Assembly: GCA_900758885.1 (NCBI GenBank)
Contig: CAAETD010000098.1
Location: 24,557 to 88,556 of the forward strand
From: an uncultured Collinsella sp.
GTDB taxonomy: Bacteria > Actinomycetota > Coriobacteriia > Coriobacteriales > Coriobacteriaceae
Direction: 5' to 3'
Length of the DNA: 64,000 nt
The translations under genes were made by a program, and so were the position numbers. Numbering within the stretch: position 1 is the stretch's first letter; every line of letters starts with the position of its first letter. This document shows, in pieces, positions 44,753 through 53,523 of the stretch. The notes under the pieces were generated by a model. The model was not told the DNA's origin and searched no databases. It worked only from the letters and a program-made list of their open reading frames with translations.

Positions 44753-45535
44753 ATGGCCGAACCCACGCTTTTGCCCGAGCGGCTTCAGTACCGCCCGACC
44801 AAGATCGAGCTCGACGAGAGCATCGAGAAGGCCAAGGCGACCCTTCTTAAGAAGATCAAGCGCTCGGTGTACGTCTACCGTGTTGACTGCGGCGGCTGCA
44901 ACGGCTGCGAGATCGAGATCTTCGGTTCCATCACGCCCGTCTTCGACGTCGAGCGCTTTGGCATCAAGGTCGTGCCCTCGCCCCGTCACGCCGATGTGCT
45001 GCTGTACACCGGCGCCGTGACGCGTGCCATGCGCATGCCGGCCCTGCGCGCCTTTGAGGCCGCACCCGATCCCAAGATCGTTGTGTCCTATGGCGCGTGC
45101 GGCTGCACGGGTGGCATCTTCTACGACAACTACTGCGTCTGGGGCGGCACGGACAAGATTCTGCCGGTCGATGTCTACATCCCCGGCTGCCCGCCCAGCC
45201 CCGCGCAGACCATCTACGGCTTTGCCATGGCGCTCGGTCTGCTGGACCAAAAGCTCCATGCCGAGACCACGGTGGAGGCCGCCGGCGAGCAGGCCGATAT
45301 CCTGCACCCCGGCGTGCCGTACAAGCTGCGCGTTGCCATCGAGCGCGAAGCTCGCGCCATGAGCGGCTACCGTTACGGCCGCGATTTGGCCAACGAGTTT
45401 ATGGACACGCTCGAGGGTGCGCCCAAGGGCGATATCCGCGGTGCCATGGCGCTGCTCATCGACAAGCAGGACGATCCGCGCCGCGTCGAGGTGTACTCGG
45501 CGCTGCAGGATCTGGTGCTGGCCGGAGGTCGCTAG
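44753..45535 (+). CDS. hyfI: [NiFe]-hydrogenase small subunit HyfI (NuoB-like)
   Basis: A 260-residue NuoB/HycG homologue carrying the proximal [4Fe-4S] cluster: VDCGGCNGCEIEIF near 42, SYGACGCTGGIF near 112 and PGCPPSPAQT near 147. Unlike uptake hydrogenases it has no Tat signal and no medial or distal cluster domain, so it faces the cytoplasm. A C-terminal region of about 80 residues is longer than in NuoB. Encoded 2 nt after hyfH. Confidence 0.94.
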   Translation: MAEPTLLPERLQYRPTKIELDESIEKAKATLLKKIKRSVYVYRVDCGGCNGCEIEIFGSITPVFDVERFGIKVVPSPRHADVLLYTGAVTRAMRMPALRAFEAAPDPKIVVSYGACGCTGGIFYDNYCVWGGTDKILPVDVYIPGCPPSPAQTIYGFAMALGLLDQKLHAETTVEAAGEQADILHPGVPYKLRVAIEREARAMSGYRYGRDLANEFMDTLEGAPKGDIRGAMALLIDKQDDPRRVEVYSALQDLVLAGGR

Positions 45536-46117
45536 ATGGAACTCACGGACCGCTCTGGTTACTTTGCGGGCCCCGGTATGCTCGGCGGCTCCTTTGGCGA
45601 TGCCTCGCGCGCAAGCGACGAGGCCGCCGAGGGCGTCGCCGACCCCTGCCTGGGCCATGCGCCCGACCAGGTGGTCTTCTATGAGCTCACGCGTAAGTTT
45701 GTGGAGACCGAGGAAGACGTTCCCCAGGAGGCCTGCGACGTGCTGTACTACACGCTCGCCGTGGGCCACCACACCGGCGTGCTCGACTGCTTTGAGCCGC
45801 GCCTGTCGGTGCCGGTGGATGTCTTCTATTCGCTCGTCGACGCGCTGCCGGAGGGGGAGGCCAAGACCAAGTTCGAGGCCATCCGCTCCTTTGGCGAGTG
45901 CCAGCTTGACAAGGCGGCGGTGCCGTCGCTGCTCGAGGCCTGCGACACGCTGCTCGACGAGCGCGGTTTTCGCGGCTCGGCCAAGGCCGGCATCTCGGTG
46001 TTCGACGACGACTTTGGCCTGCATGCCCAGCAGGTCGCGTTCTTAATGAAGTTCCGCGATCTGGTTGAGCGCGTGCGCGATGTGTCGGGCGTGTATCTGA
46101 CGGGAAGGTTGCAGTAA
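45536..46117 (+). CDS. hycH: Formate hydrogenlyase maturation protein HycH/HyfJ-like
   Basis: A 193-residue protein matching HycH, needed for maturation of the group 4 hydrogenase large subunit. Shared features: VVFYELTRKFVETEEDVPQEACDVLYYTLAVGHHTGVLDC near residues 40-80 and EGEAKTKFEAIRSFGE near 105. The N-terminal 35 residues are Gly/Ala/Asp-rich and not obviously conserved. Its ATG directly follows the hyfI stop and its stop overlaps the next start (TAATG). Confidence 0.85.
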   Translation: MELTDRSGYFAGPGMLGGSFGDASRASDEAAEGVADPCLGHAPDQVVFYELTRKFVETEEDVPQEACDVLYYTLAVGHHTGVLDCFEPRLSVPVDVFYSLVDALPEGEAKTKFEAIRSFGECQLDKAAVPSLLEACDTLLDERGFRGSAKAGISVFDDDFGLHAQQVAFLMKFRDLVERVRDVSGVYLTGRLQ

Positions 46118-46623
46118 TGGGTCGCGTTGTGGATGGTCGTGTGAGCGGCGCCCCATTTGCGGGTATCGTGCTCACGGCGGGAAGCGTGCTGCGCGCCGAC
46201 GATGCCGCCGGCCCCGTGCTCTCCAAAAAGATGGAGGACACGCCTATCGCCGGTTGGTACACCATCGACGGCGGTCAGACGCCCGAGGATGACATCATCG
46301 AGGTCAAGCGCGAGCGTCCGCCGCGTTTGGTTTTGGTCGATGCCGCCGACATGGCGCTGCCCGTCGGCGCCATCCGCTTGCTCGATAAGACCGACGTCGC
46401 GCGCAAATCGATGTTCACCACGCATTCGCTTCCTTTGTCGATTCTGATCGAAGAGATTGAGCAATCGTGTGATGATATCGTCTTCGTCGGGATTCAGCCG
46501 GGCGACACGGAGTTCTACAACCCCATGTCCCCGGAAGTCTTTGAGGCCGTCGACGCCGTGTACGACGCCGTGGCCGCCAACGACTTTTCCCACTTTGTCC
46601 GCTTGGGGCAGGAGCTGCAGTAG
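46117..46623 (+). CDS. hycI: Hydrogenase maturation endopeptidase HycI
   Basis: A 168-residue protease that removes the C-terminal peptide of the large subunit after nickel insertion. It aligns with HycI: LTAGSVLRADDAAGPVL with a nickel-sensing acidic residue near 28, IDGGQTPEDDI near 50, VDAADMALPVGAIR near 73, and TTHSLPLSILI with the second nickel ligand near 102. The Asn of the usual GNSxxGDDG motif is changed (GSVLRADDA). The partner tail is present in HyfG. Confidence 0.92.
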   Translation: MGRVVDGRVSGAPFAGIVLTAGSVLRADDAAGPVLSKKMEDTPIAGWYTIDGGQTPEDDIIEVKRERPPRLVLVDAADMALPVGAIRLLDKTDVARKSMFTTHSLPLSILIEEIEQSCDDIVFVGIQPGDTEFYNPMSPEVFEAVDAVYDAVAANDFSHFVRLGQELQ

Positions 46624-46659
46624 CGTTTGCCCTTGCTGAATAGGAAAGAAGTGATTGAC

Positions 46660-47499
46660 ATGGCAGATTCCAAGGTGGAGTACCCCGCTCCCGATTGCCT
46701 GGCGCCCGCCGCGATCGAGGCCAAGACCGAGGCCGCCGGCGTGACCAAGGCAAACCTGCCGGTCGCTAAGGCCTTTCTGTTGGCAATGTTCGCCGGTGCG
46801 TTTATCGCCTTCGGCGGTCTGTTCTTTACGGTGTTTTTGAGCGACAGCACGCTGGGCTGGGGTGCCCAGCGCGTCGTGGGCGGCCTGTGCTTTTGCCTAG
46901 GCCTGGTGCTGGTGCTGGTGTGCGGCGCCGAGCTGTTTACCGGCAATTCGCTTATGGTCTGCGCGCTCAAGAGCAAAAAGATCACGCTGGTCCAGATGCT
47001 CAAGGCCTGGGTCGTCGTGTGGGTCGGCAATTTTGTCGGTGCCCTGTTCATCGTCTTTTTGGTGTACATGGCCGGCATCTATAAGCTTAACGGCGAGGCG
47101 GTCGCCAACTCCATGGTGAGCGTCGCCGCCGGCAAGGTGACGATCGACTGGGTGACGATCTTCTTCCGCGGCATCCTGTGCAACATCTTTGTGTGCCTTG
47201 CCGTGTGGATCGGTACCGCCGGCAAGACCGTAGTCGATAAGGTTGTGGGCATTTTGCTGCCGATCGCTGCCTTTGTGGCCTGCGGTTTTGAGCACTGCGT
47301 CGCCAACATGTACTTTTTGCCTATGGGCGCCGTGATGCACGCGTGCGGCTATGGTGCCGACGTCGCCGGCGCTGATGCGCTCAACGCTGCGGGCATTGCG
47401 TTTAACCTGTCCGCCGCCACGCTGGGCAACATCGTGGGCGGCGCGGTTCTGATCGCGCTCGGCTATTGGTTTGTCTACGCCAAGAAGTCCGAGGCGTAA
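46660..47499 (+). CDS. focA: Formate/nitrite channel family transporter (FocA-like)
   Basis: A 279-residue FNT-family pentameric channel with six helices. FLLAMFAGAFIAFGGLF near 40, ELFTGNSLMV near 93, CNIFVCLAVW near 176 and the pore histidine in FEHCVANMYFLP near 215 are diagnostic. Next to the formate hydrogenlyase genes, formate is the likely substrate, moved in or out depending on pH. ATG 46660 has GGAAAGAAGTGATTGAC. It ends the operon before a strong terminator. Confidence 0.92.
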   Translation: MADSKVEYPAPDCLAPAAIEAKTEAAGVTKANLPVAKAFLLAMFAGAFIAFGGLFFTVFLSDSTLGWGAQRVVGGLCFCLGLVLVLVCGAELFTGNSLMVCALKSKKITLVQMLKAWVVVWVGNFVGALFIVFLVYMAGIYKLNGEAVANSMVSVAAGKVTIDWVTIFFRGILCNIFVCLAVWIGTAGKTVVDKVVGILLPIAAFVACGFEHCVANMYFLPMGAVMHACGYGADVAGADALNAAGIAFNLSAATLGNIVGGAVLIALGYWFVYAKKSEA

Positions 47500-47520
47500 A
47501 GTACCGCCTGTTTGACGTTG

Positions 47521-47556
47521 GCCTCCCGCGGGGCGTTGCCGTGCGGGAGGCTTTTT
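47521..47556 (+). terminator. Terminator closing the formate hydrogenlyase operon
   Basis: GCCTCCCGC (47521-47529) pairs with GCGGGAGGC (47543-47551), followed by T5. Confidence 0.93.
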
Positions 47557-47620
47557 GGGTCTGGGGCTCGTTGCCGGGCTTTTGGCCTGTTGTGTTTGGC
47601 TGATGAAAGGGGTAATCGAG

Positions 47621-49738
47621 ATGGCATCTGCTGTGAAGCGTGACGGTCGCGCCGTGGTGACCACATGCGGGGGATGCTATGCCGATTGCGCCTTTGCGGC
47701 CCATGTTGAGGATGGGCGTGTGGTGGCTGAGCTGCCGGTTGCGGGGCATCCGTGCGCGGCGCGTGCCCTGTGCGCCCGCGGACGGCATCGCCTGGCAATG
47801 CCGTTTGACGAGCGCGACCGGATTTTGCACCCCATGCGACGCCGCCGGGATGGCTCGGGGTTTGATGCGATTACCTGGGACGAGGCGTTTGCTCAGATTG
47901 CCGAGCGTCTTTTGGGAATTGTTGACGAGCGCGGGCCCCGTGCGCTGGGCATGACACTTGGTGTGCCCTCGTTCGACCGCTACTGGGCCTATCGCTTTAT
48001 GCATGCGCTGGGCTCGCCCAACGTGTACGGTGCCGATGGCGCCTGCGAGGTAAGCAGACTTACCGGTTGGGAGCACAGCCTGGGCTATAGCCCCGCCTCC
48101 GACCTTACGCATACCGACTGCATCATGTACCTGGGGCGTTCCATTGTCGATTCGTCGAGGATGGGGGCCGTTGACGCGATCAACGATGCGCGCCGGCGCG
48201 GGGCGAAGATCATCGTGGTTGACCCCCGGCGCAGCGGCTCGGCCGCGCTTGCCGACCGCTGGCTGCGCGTACGTCCTGGATGCGATCTGGCGTTGCTGCT
48301 GGGTATCGCACATGTGCTGGTATCCGAGGACCTGTACGATCACGAGTTCGTGGACCGCTACGCCACAGGCTTTGACGAGCTGGCGCAGGCGGCCAGTGCT
48401 TGGACGCCCGAGTGGGCCGAGTCGATGTGCGACGTGCCGGCCGCAGAGATTGTCGCCACGGCGCGCGAGCTAGCTGCCGCCGCGCCTGCCGCTGTGGTGG
48501 ATGCAGGCTTTCATGGTGGCATCGGCATCGCGTATGCCAATAGCACCCAGACCGCGCGCGCTATCTGCTTGGTCGATGTGCTGCTGGGCTGCATCGGGCA
48601 TGAGGGCGGTGCCCTCAACCCGCCCACGCCGCTTGTGTTGGGCGATTTGGACCCTACGCGTTTCGCGACGCCGTCGATGCCGCGTGAGCCCAAGTTGGGG
48701 TCCGAACGCTATCCACTGGTCGATCCGATGCGCGGCCTGTGCACGACTATCGGTCAGTCGATTCTTGCCGGCGATTTGCGTGGGCTCATCGTCTATGCCA
48801 GTAACCCTGGTGCGGGCTATGGCAATGCACAGGCTTGGTTGGGTATTTTGCAGCAGCTCGACTTGCTCGTGACGATTGACATTCGCTGGTCCGAGACGGC
48901 GCGCGCTTCCGACTTCGTGCTGCCCGACGTGACGTATCTGGAGGCCGACCGCGGTGTGGGCACGGTCGTGGGCGCTAACGATGCGCGCGTGTTCTACCGC
49001 AACGCTGTGCTGCCCGTGCAGCATGACGACACACGTCCCGGTCGGGAGATTTTTGCCGGTCTGGCGCGGGCGTGTGGCGTGGGCGAGTACTTCCAGTTTA
49101 CGTCTGACGATCTGGCGGCTGCCCAGGTGGAGCCTTTTGGGATTGATCTGGACGAGCTCAAGGAGCGCGGCTGGGCCGACACGGGTGTTGCGTTGCCGTC
49201 GCGCACGGGTGAGCCGGTGATTCCGCTTGCCGGCGGCAAGATTGCGCTGGCAAGCGACATATGGGAGCGAGCCGGCATGGGTCGTGTGCCCGACTGGATC
49301 GCGCCCATGGTGGAGCCCAGCCCGGGGATGTTTCGCCTCATTAGCGGCAATCGACCCTTTGAGTCGCATACCTCGCGCAGGCTCGCGGCAGCAGGTGCCG
49401 CCGAGACGGGTTCCGACTTGGACGCCGTGCAGATGAATGCCGGTGTTGCCACACGCATGGGTATCGCCAATGGCGAGGTCGTCGAGCTGGTGAGCGATAT
49501 GGGCCGCGACCGCGTGCGCGTGGAGACGACGCCGTATCTGCATCCGGCGTGCATCTTCACCTCGGCCGCCCCCGGCGGACGTTCGTTTGGCGCCGATGCC
49601 GGCGGCGCTCAGGCCTTGGGCGTCGGCCCACTCGACCATACACCGTTGCGTTGGGACCCATTGACGGGCGCCGCGCTCACCCAGGAAAACGCCGTTCGCG
49701 TGGAAAAGATCGCGGCACGCGAGGATAATAGCGATTGA
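47621..49738 (+). CDS. Cytoplasmic molybdopterin oxidoreductase, DMSO reductase family, substrate unknown
   Basis: A 705-residue molybdopterin enzyme. A [4Fe-4S] motif CGGCYADC lies near residue 16 with further cysteines at HPCAARALCARG; ITWDEAFAQIAERL, IIVVDPRRSGSAALAD, GGALNPPTP and DVTYLEADRG are family features. The metal ligand is probably Cys in GADGACEVSR near 149. No Tat signal and no adjacent Fe-S or membrane subunit, so it is an orphan catalytic subunit. Formate, polysulfide, purine or oxyanion chemistry are all open. ATG 47621 has GAAAGGGG. Confidence 0.82.
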   Translation: MASAVKRDGRAVVTTCGGCYADCAFAAHVEDGRVVAELPVAGHPCAARALCARGRHRLAMPFDERDRILHPMRRRRDGSGFDAITWDEAFAQIAERLLGIVDERGPRALGMTLGVPSFDRYWAYRFMHALGSPNVYGADGACEVSRLTGWEHSLGYSPASDLTHTDCIMYLGRSIVDSSRMGAVDAINDARRRGAKIIVVDPRRSGSAALADRWLRVRPGCDLALLLGIAHVLVSEDLYDHEFVDRYATGFDELAQAASAWTPEWAESMCDVPAAEIVATARELAAAAPAAVVDAGFHGGIGIAYANSTQTARAICLVDVLLGCIGHEGGALNPPTPLVLGDLDPTRFATPSMPREPKLGSERYPLVDPMRGLCTTIGQSILAGDLRGLIVYASNPGAGYGNAQAWLGILQQLDLLVTIDIRWSETARASDFVLPDVTYLEADRGVGTVVGANDARVFYRNAVLPVQHDDTRPGREIFAGLARACGVGEYFQFTSDDLAAAQVEPFGIDLDELKERGWADTGVALPSRTGEPVIPLAGGKIALASDIWERAGMGRVPDWIAPMVEPSPGMFRLISGNRPFESHTSRRLAAAGAAETGSDLDAVQMNAGVATRMGIANGEVVELVSDMGRDRVRVETTPYLHPACIFTSAAPGGRSFGADAGGAQALGVGPLDHTPLRWDPLTGAALTQENAVRVEKIAAREDNSD

Positions 49739-49814
49739 TTGACTCAGCCGATCGAATTGGCTGATAGTTTGACGTTCGAACGATTGATTCACCTTTGGTT
49801 TTGAAAGGTCGCAC

Positions 49815-51272
49815 ATGAGCGATAGCCAGAACATGTCCGATGAGGTGCGCGCCCGCCTGCGCGCCATTCCCTCCGTCAACGAGCTGCTTGCCGAGTGGCC
49901 GGTGGTGAAGGCGGCGGGGGAGACCTGCGACGCGGTGGTGCATGCCGCCGTCACGGCCGAGCTCGATGAGGAGCGCGCCGCGATTCGTGCCGGCGCCGCC
50001 CCGCGTTCCAAGCGCGAGCTGGCTTCGGCCATCGAGTGGCGTGCGCATCGCTCCGCGCTGCCGAGCCTGCGTCCCGCCGTCAACGCCACGGGTGTGGTCA
50101 TCCATACCAACTTGGGTCGCGCCCCGCTCGCGGAATCAGCTGCCAAAGCCGTGGCCGAGGTCGCGCGCGGGTATAGCACGCTCGAGTACAGCGTCGACAC
50201 CTGTTCGCGCGGGTCGCGCAAGGAGCACGCCGCGCAGCTGATCCGCTCACTCACCGGTGCCGAGGACGCGCTCGTGGTCAACAACAACGCCGCCGCTGTG
50301 CTGCTGGTGCTGGCGACCCATGCCGCAGGCAAAGAGGTCATCGTCAGCCGCGGCGAGCTTGTCGAGATCGGCGGCAGCTTCCGCATCCCCGATGTCATGG
50401 CGGCTTCGGGCGCCAAACTCGTCGAGGTCGGTGCCACCAACCGCACGCACCTGGGCGACTACGAGCGCGCCATCACGCCCGATACGGCGATGATCCTTAA
50501 GGTCCATCCTTCCAACTATCGCATCGAGGGTTTTCACGAAGAGGTGGGCTCTCGGGAGCTTGCCGCCCTGGCCCACAAGCATGGCCTGCTGTTCTACGAG
50601 GACCAGGGCTCGGGCGCGCTGTTGCCCGACGACATCTTGGTGCGCGGCGGCGAAGAAACCACGCCGGCTTCGGTTTCGGCAGGGCTCGATATCGTGTCAT
50701 GCTCGGGTGATAAGCTGCTGGGTGCCGCGCAGGCGGGCATTATCATGGGTCGTCGCGATCTGGTCCAGGCCTGCGGGTCGCATCCGCTTATGCGTGCCCT
50801 GCGTCCGGGCAAGCTCGCACTGGCGGCGCTCGAGGCTACACTGCGCATTTACATGGATGGGGCGGATGTGGCCCATCGCGAGGTGCCGGTGCTCAACATG
50901 CTCACGCTTCCGCAGGCTCATCTGGAGCGCCGCGCACGCAAACTGCGCGAGCTGATGGTGGCGGGCCTCGATAAGGCGGGTTGCCCGCGCGCCGTGCAGG
51001 TGGAAATCGTCGAGGAGTCGTCGACTCCCGGCGGCGGCTCGCTGCCTACCGTCGAGCTGCCCACCATGTGCGTTGCCGTGCGCCTCGTCGATGAGCGTCT
51101 TTCCGTTGACGCGCTCAAGCGCTCGCTCGTCCAAGATTTCGACACGCCGGTCGTCACGCGCGCCTCGCACGATCGCTTCCTGTTTGACGTGCGTACGCTC
51201 GTGGGCGACCGCGATATCGAGACGGCGGCAACGACGCTCGTCGCGTGCGTTAAGAAGGCGATTGCTCGATGA
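49815..51272 (+). CDS. selA: L-seryl-tRNA(Sec) selenium transferase SelA
   Basis: A 485-residue PLP enzyme converting Ser-tRNA-Sec to Sec-tRNA-Sec with selenophosphate. RPAVNATGVVIHTNLGRAPL near 90, NNNAAAVLLVL, GELVEIGGSFRIPDVM, YEDQGSGAL and the PLP lysine in CSGDKLLGAAQAG near 300 are all present. Length fits (about 460-470 in E. coli). The RBS is GAAAGGTCGCAC. selB overlaps its stop by 4 nt. Confidence 0.96.
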   Translation: MSDSQNMSDEVRARLRAIPSVNELLAEWPVVKAAGETCDAVVHAAVTAELDEERAAIRAGAAPRSKRELASAIEWRAHRSALPSLRPAVNATGVVIHTNLGRAPLAESAAKAVAEVARGYSTLEYSVDTCSRGSRKEHAAQLIRSLTGAEDALVVNNNAAAVLLVLATHAAGKEVIVSRGELVEIGGSFRIPDVMAASGAKLVEVGATNRTHLGDYERAITPDTAMILKVHPSNYRIEGFHEEVGSRELAALAHKHGLLFYEDQGSGALLPDDILVRGGEETTPASVSAGLDIVSCSGDKLLGAAQAGIIMGRRDLVQACGSHPLMRALRPGKLALAALEATLRIYMDGADVAHREVPVLNMLTLPQAHLERRARKLRELMVAGLDKAGCPRAVQVEIVEESSTPGGGSLPTVELPTMCVAVRLVDERLSVDALKRSLVQDFDTPVVTRASHDRFLFDVRTLVGDRDIETAATTLVACVKKAIAR

Positions 51273-53236
51273 GTGAGGTTCAAACGCTGGTGGAGTGCCC
51301 CGTTATCGTTGGCACGGCGGGCCACGTTGACCACGGTAAGTCCGCACTGATCGAGGCGCTGACCGGCAAGAATCCCGACCGTCTGGAGGTCGAGCGCCGT
51401 CGCGGTATGACCGTGGAGCTTGGCTTTGGCGAGCTGGCGCTGCCGAGCGGCAAGATCGTCGGCCTGGTCGACGTGCCGGGCCACGCGCATTACTTGCGCG
51501 CCATGGTGCAGGGCGCCACGGGTATCGACGTGGCCGTGCTGGTGGTTTCGGCCGTCGAGGGCGTAATGCCACAGACCCGCGAGCACGTGCATGTGCTGGA
51601 GCTGTTGGGCGTTACGCATATGGTGGTCGCGCTGACGATGTGCGACCTGGCCGACGCCGAGATGACCGAGCTTGCCGAGCTCGATGTCGATGACTTTTTA
51701 TCGGGCACCGTGTTCGCGGGTGCGCCGATCGTGCTTGTGTCGTCCAAGACCGGCGTGGGGATTGACGCGCTGTTGGCTGCGCTCGATGAGTGCGTGGATG
51801 CCTGCTGGGATACCTGTCGCGAGCGCGCCGAGCGGAGCGATGCCGCACCGCGTCTTCCCATCGACCGCTGCTTTACGATCAAGGGCGCCGGCACCGTCGT
51901 GACGGGAACGCTGCACGATGCGCCGGTTGCGGTGGGCGATGAGCTCGTCGCGCTGCCGTCGCACACGGTCTGCCGCGTACGTGGGATCCAAGTGCATGGC
52001 GACACGCAGCAGGCGCTGCCCGGTCAGCGTGTGGCGCTCAACCTGGTGGGCGATGGCGTCGCTGCGCTCGATCGCGGTGAGATGCTCGGCGTGGAGGGTC
52101 GCTTTGGCCAGACGCTGCGCTTTATGATGGCGTTCACCTATCTGGGCCGTGAGGGCGCTAAGCCGCGCGTGCTCGAGTCGGGCGCGCGCGTGCACGTGAT
52201 GGCCGGTACGGCCGAGGTCGTCGGCCGCATCATGCTTTTGGAGGGCGAGGCCCCCATGGCGGTGGGCGAGACTCGTACCGTGCAGGTGCGCTTGGAGGAG
52301 CCGCTGCCGCTGCGCGCCGGAGACCATGCCGTGGTGTTGTCGTATTCGCCCGTGATGCTTATTGGCGGCGGGCGTGTGCTGCTTTCGCGCTGCCGTCGCT
52401 CGCGCGAGCTCTCGGCGGGGGAGTGCACGCTGCTTGCAGCGCTTGAGACCGGCGATGCCGTCGCTGGTGTGGACGCGTGGCTAGCGCTGCAGACGTTGCC
52501 AGTCGCGGTCGCCGACGTTGCCGCGGCGCTCGATCTTGTTTCCGGTGAGGCCGATGCCGCGCTGAACGAGTTGGTGGCGCGAGGTGTTGTGCGCGAGCTT
52601 GCGGGCTCGGACGGTACGCTGTATGCGAATGCTGCCGTGCTCGATGCCGCCATGGACGTGCTGACGGCGACCCTGACTGCCATGCACGCGGCGGCGCCCA
52701 AGGAGACGGGCTTTACGCCCGGCGCCGTTGCCCATGCTGCGTGGCCTGCCGCTGATGAGGGCGTTGCCTCTGCTCTGATTGCCGAGGGCTGCTCGCGTGG
52801 CGTGTGTGCCGCTGAGGGTGCCGAGGTATTCGACCCGCACTCCGCTGCTGCCGCGGCGCGTGTGGTGCGCGAGGCCTGCGAACGTATCGTCGCGCTGCTT
52901 GACGAGGCTGGCCTGGATGCACCGGCGCTTCCCGAGGTGGGCGAACAGCTGCAGCTCGGTCGCGACACCATGACGCGTGCCCTGCGCGAGCTTTCGCTCA
53001 ATCGCTCGATCGTTAAGGTCGAGCGCGACGTTGCCCTGTCTGCTACCGCCGAGGCCCATGCGCGTGAGCTCGTCGCCTCTGCCATTGAGGCAGCCGGCGG
53101 CGCAGCCACCACGAGCGTGCTGCGCGAGGCCCTGGGTGTGTCGCGCAAACGCGCCATCAGCATCTTGGAGCACCTAGATGCCGTGCGCTTTACGGTGCTC
53201 GACAAGGATTCTGGCGGCCTGCGCTCCCTGCGCTAG
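51269..53236 (+). CDS. selB: Selenocysteine-specific elongation factor SelB
   Basis: A 655-residue GTPase that delivers Sec-tRNA-Sec to ribosomes paused at UGA with a SECIS. G1 GHVDHGKS near 18, DVPGH near 70 and TMCDLAD near 125 define the GTPase; two beta-barrel domains follow, then about 250 residues of winged-helix repeats that bind SECIS RNA, ending in VLREALGVSRKRAISILEHLD. Overlap with selA (ATGA) and tRNA-Sec 36 nt downstream make a compact Sec-decoding cassette. Confidence 0.96.
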   Translation: MSEVQTLVECPVIVGTAGHVDHGKSALIEALTGKNPDRLEVERRRGMTVELGFGELALPSGKIVGLVDVPGHAHYLRAMVQGATGIDVAVLVVSAVEGVMPQTREHVHVLELLGVTHMVVALTMCDLADAEMTELAELDVDDFLSGTVFAGAPIVLVSSKTGVGIDALLAALDECVDACWDTCRERAERSDAAPRLPIDRCFTIKGAGTVVTGTLHDAPVAVGDELVALPSHTVCRVRGIQVHGDTQQALPGQRVALNLVGDGVAALDRGEMLGVEGRFGQTLRFMMAFTYLGREGAKPRVLESGARVHVMAGTAEVVGRIMLLEGEAPMAVGETRTVQVRLEEPLPLRAGDHAVVLSYSPVMLIGGGRVLLSRCRRSRELSAGECTLLAALETGDAVAGVDAWLALQTLPVAVADVAAALDLVSGEADAALNELVARGVVRELAGSDGTLYANAAVLDAAMDVLTATLTAMHAAAPKETGFTPGAVAHAAWPAADEGVASALIAEGCSRGVCAAEGAEVFDPHSAAAAARVVREACERIVALLDEAGLDAPALPEVGEQLQLGRDTMTRALRELSLNRSIVKVERDVALSATAEAHARELVASAIEAAGGAATTSVLREALGVSRKRAISILEHLDAVRFTVLDKDSGGLRSLR

Positions 53237-53272
53237 ATTGGCTGCTCGGTTTGGTAAAATACCGCCGCACTT

Positions 53273-53369
53273 GGGAACGGATGGGCTCCGGTGGGCTCCG
53301 CGGTCCTCAAAACCGTTGCGAGGCGTGCAAAACGTCTTGGATGTGTTCGATTCACATACGTTCCCGCCA
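53273..53369 (+). tRNA. selC: tRNA-Sec (anticodon TCA), CCA encoded
   Basis: A 97-nt tRNA with Sec-type features: acceptor GGGAACG pairs with CGTTCCC, D-stem GGGCTC-CGGT-GGGCTC (6 bp with wobbles, 4-nt loop), anticodon loop CCTCAAA with TCA, a long variable arm (GAGGCGT/ACGTCTT), T-arm ATGTG-TTCGATT-CACAT, then G73 and CCA. Two oddities: base 33 is C rather than U, and the eighth acceptor pair is a G-A mismatch. It lies directly after selB. Confidence 0.94.
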
Positions 53370-53523
53370 TACGCTACCAGCGCTTTTGTGCTCGCGGTCT
53401 TGCTGCGTGCCGCAAAGGCGCTGTTTTGTTTTTGCACGAGCTTTTCGTAGCGCCGCTATTTCGGCGGCTGCATTTAGCTTCGTGCACCGGGTTTCGAGCA
53501 TGCCGATGGAGGTGTTTTGCCGT

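Noticed and set aside
53251..53523. N-terminal extension of MobA through the tRNA-Sec gene
   Set aside because: The upstream open frame crosses tRNA-Sec; family alignment and the GGAGGT site support the start at 53524.
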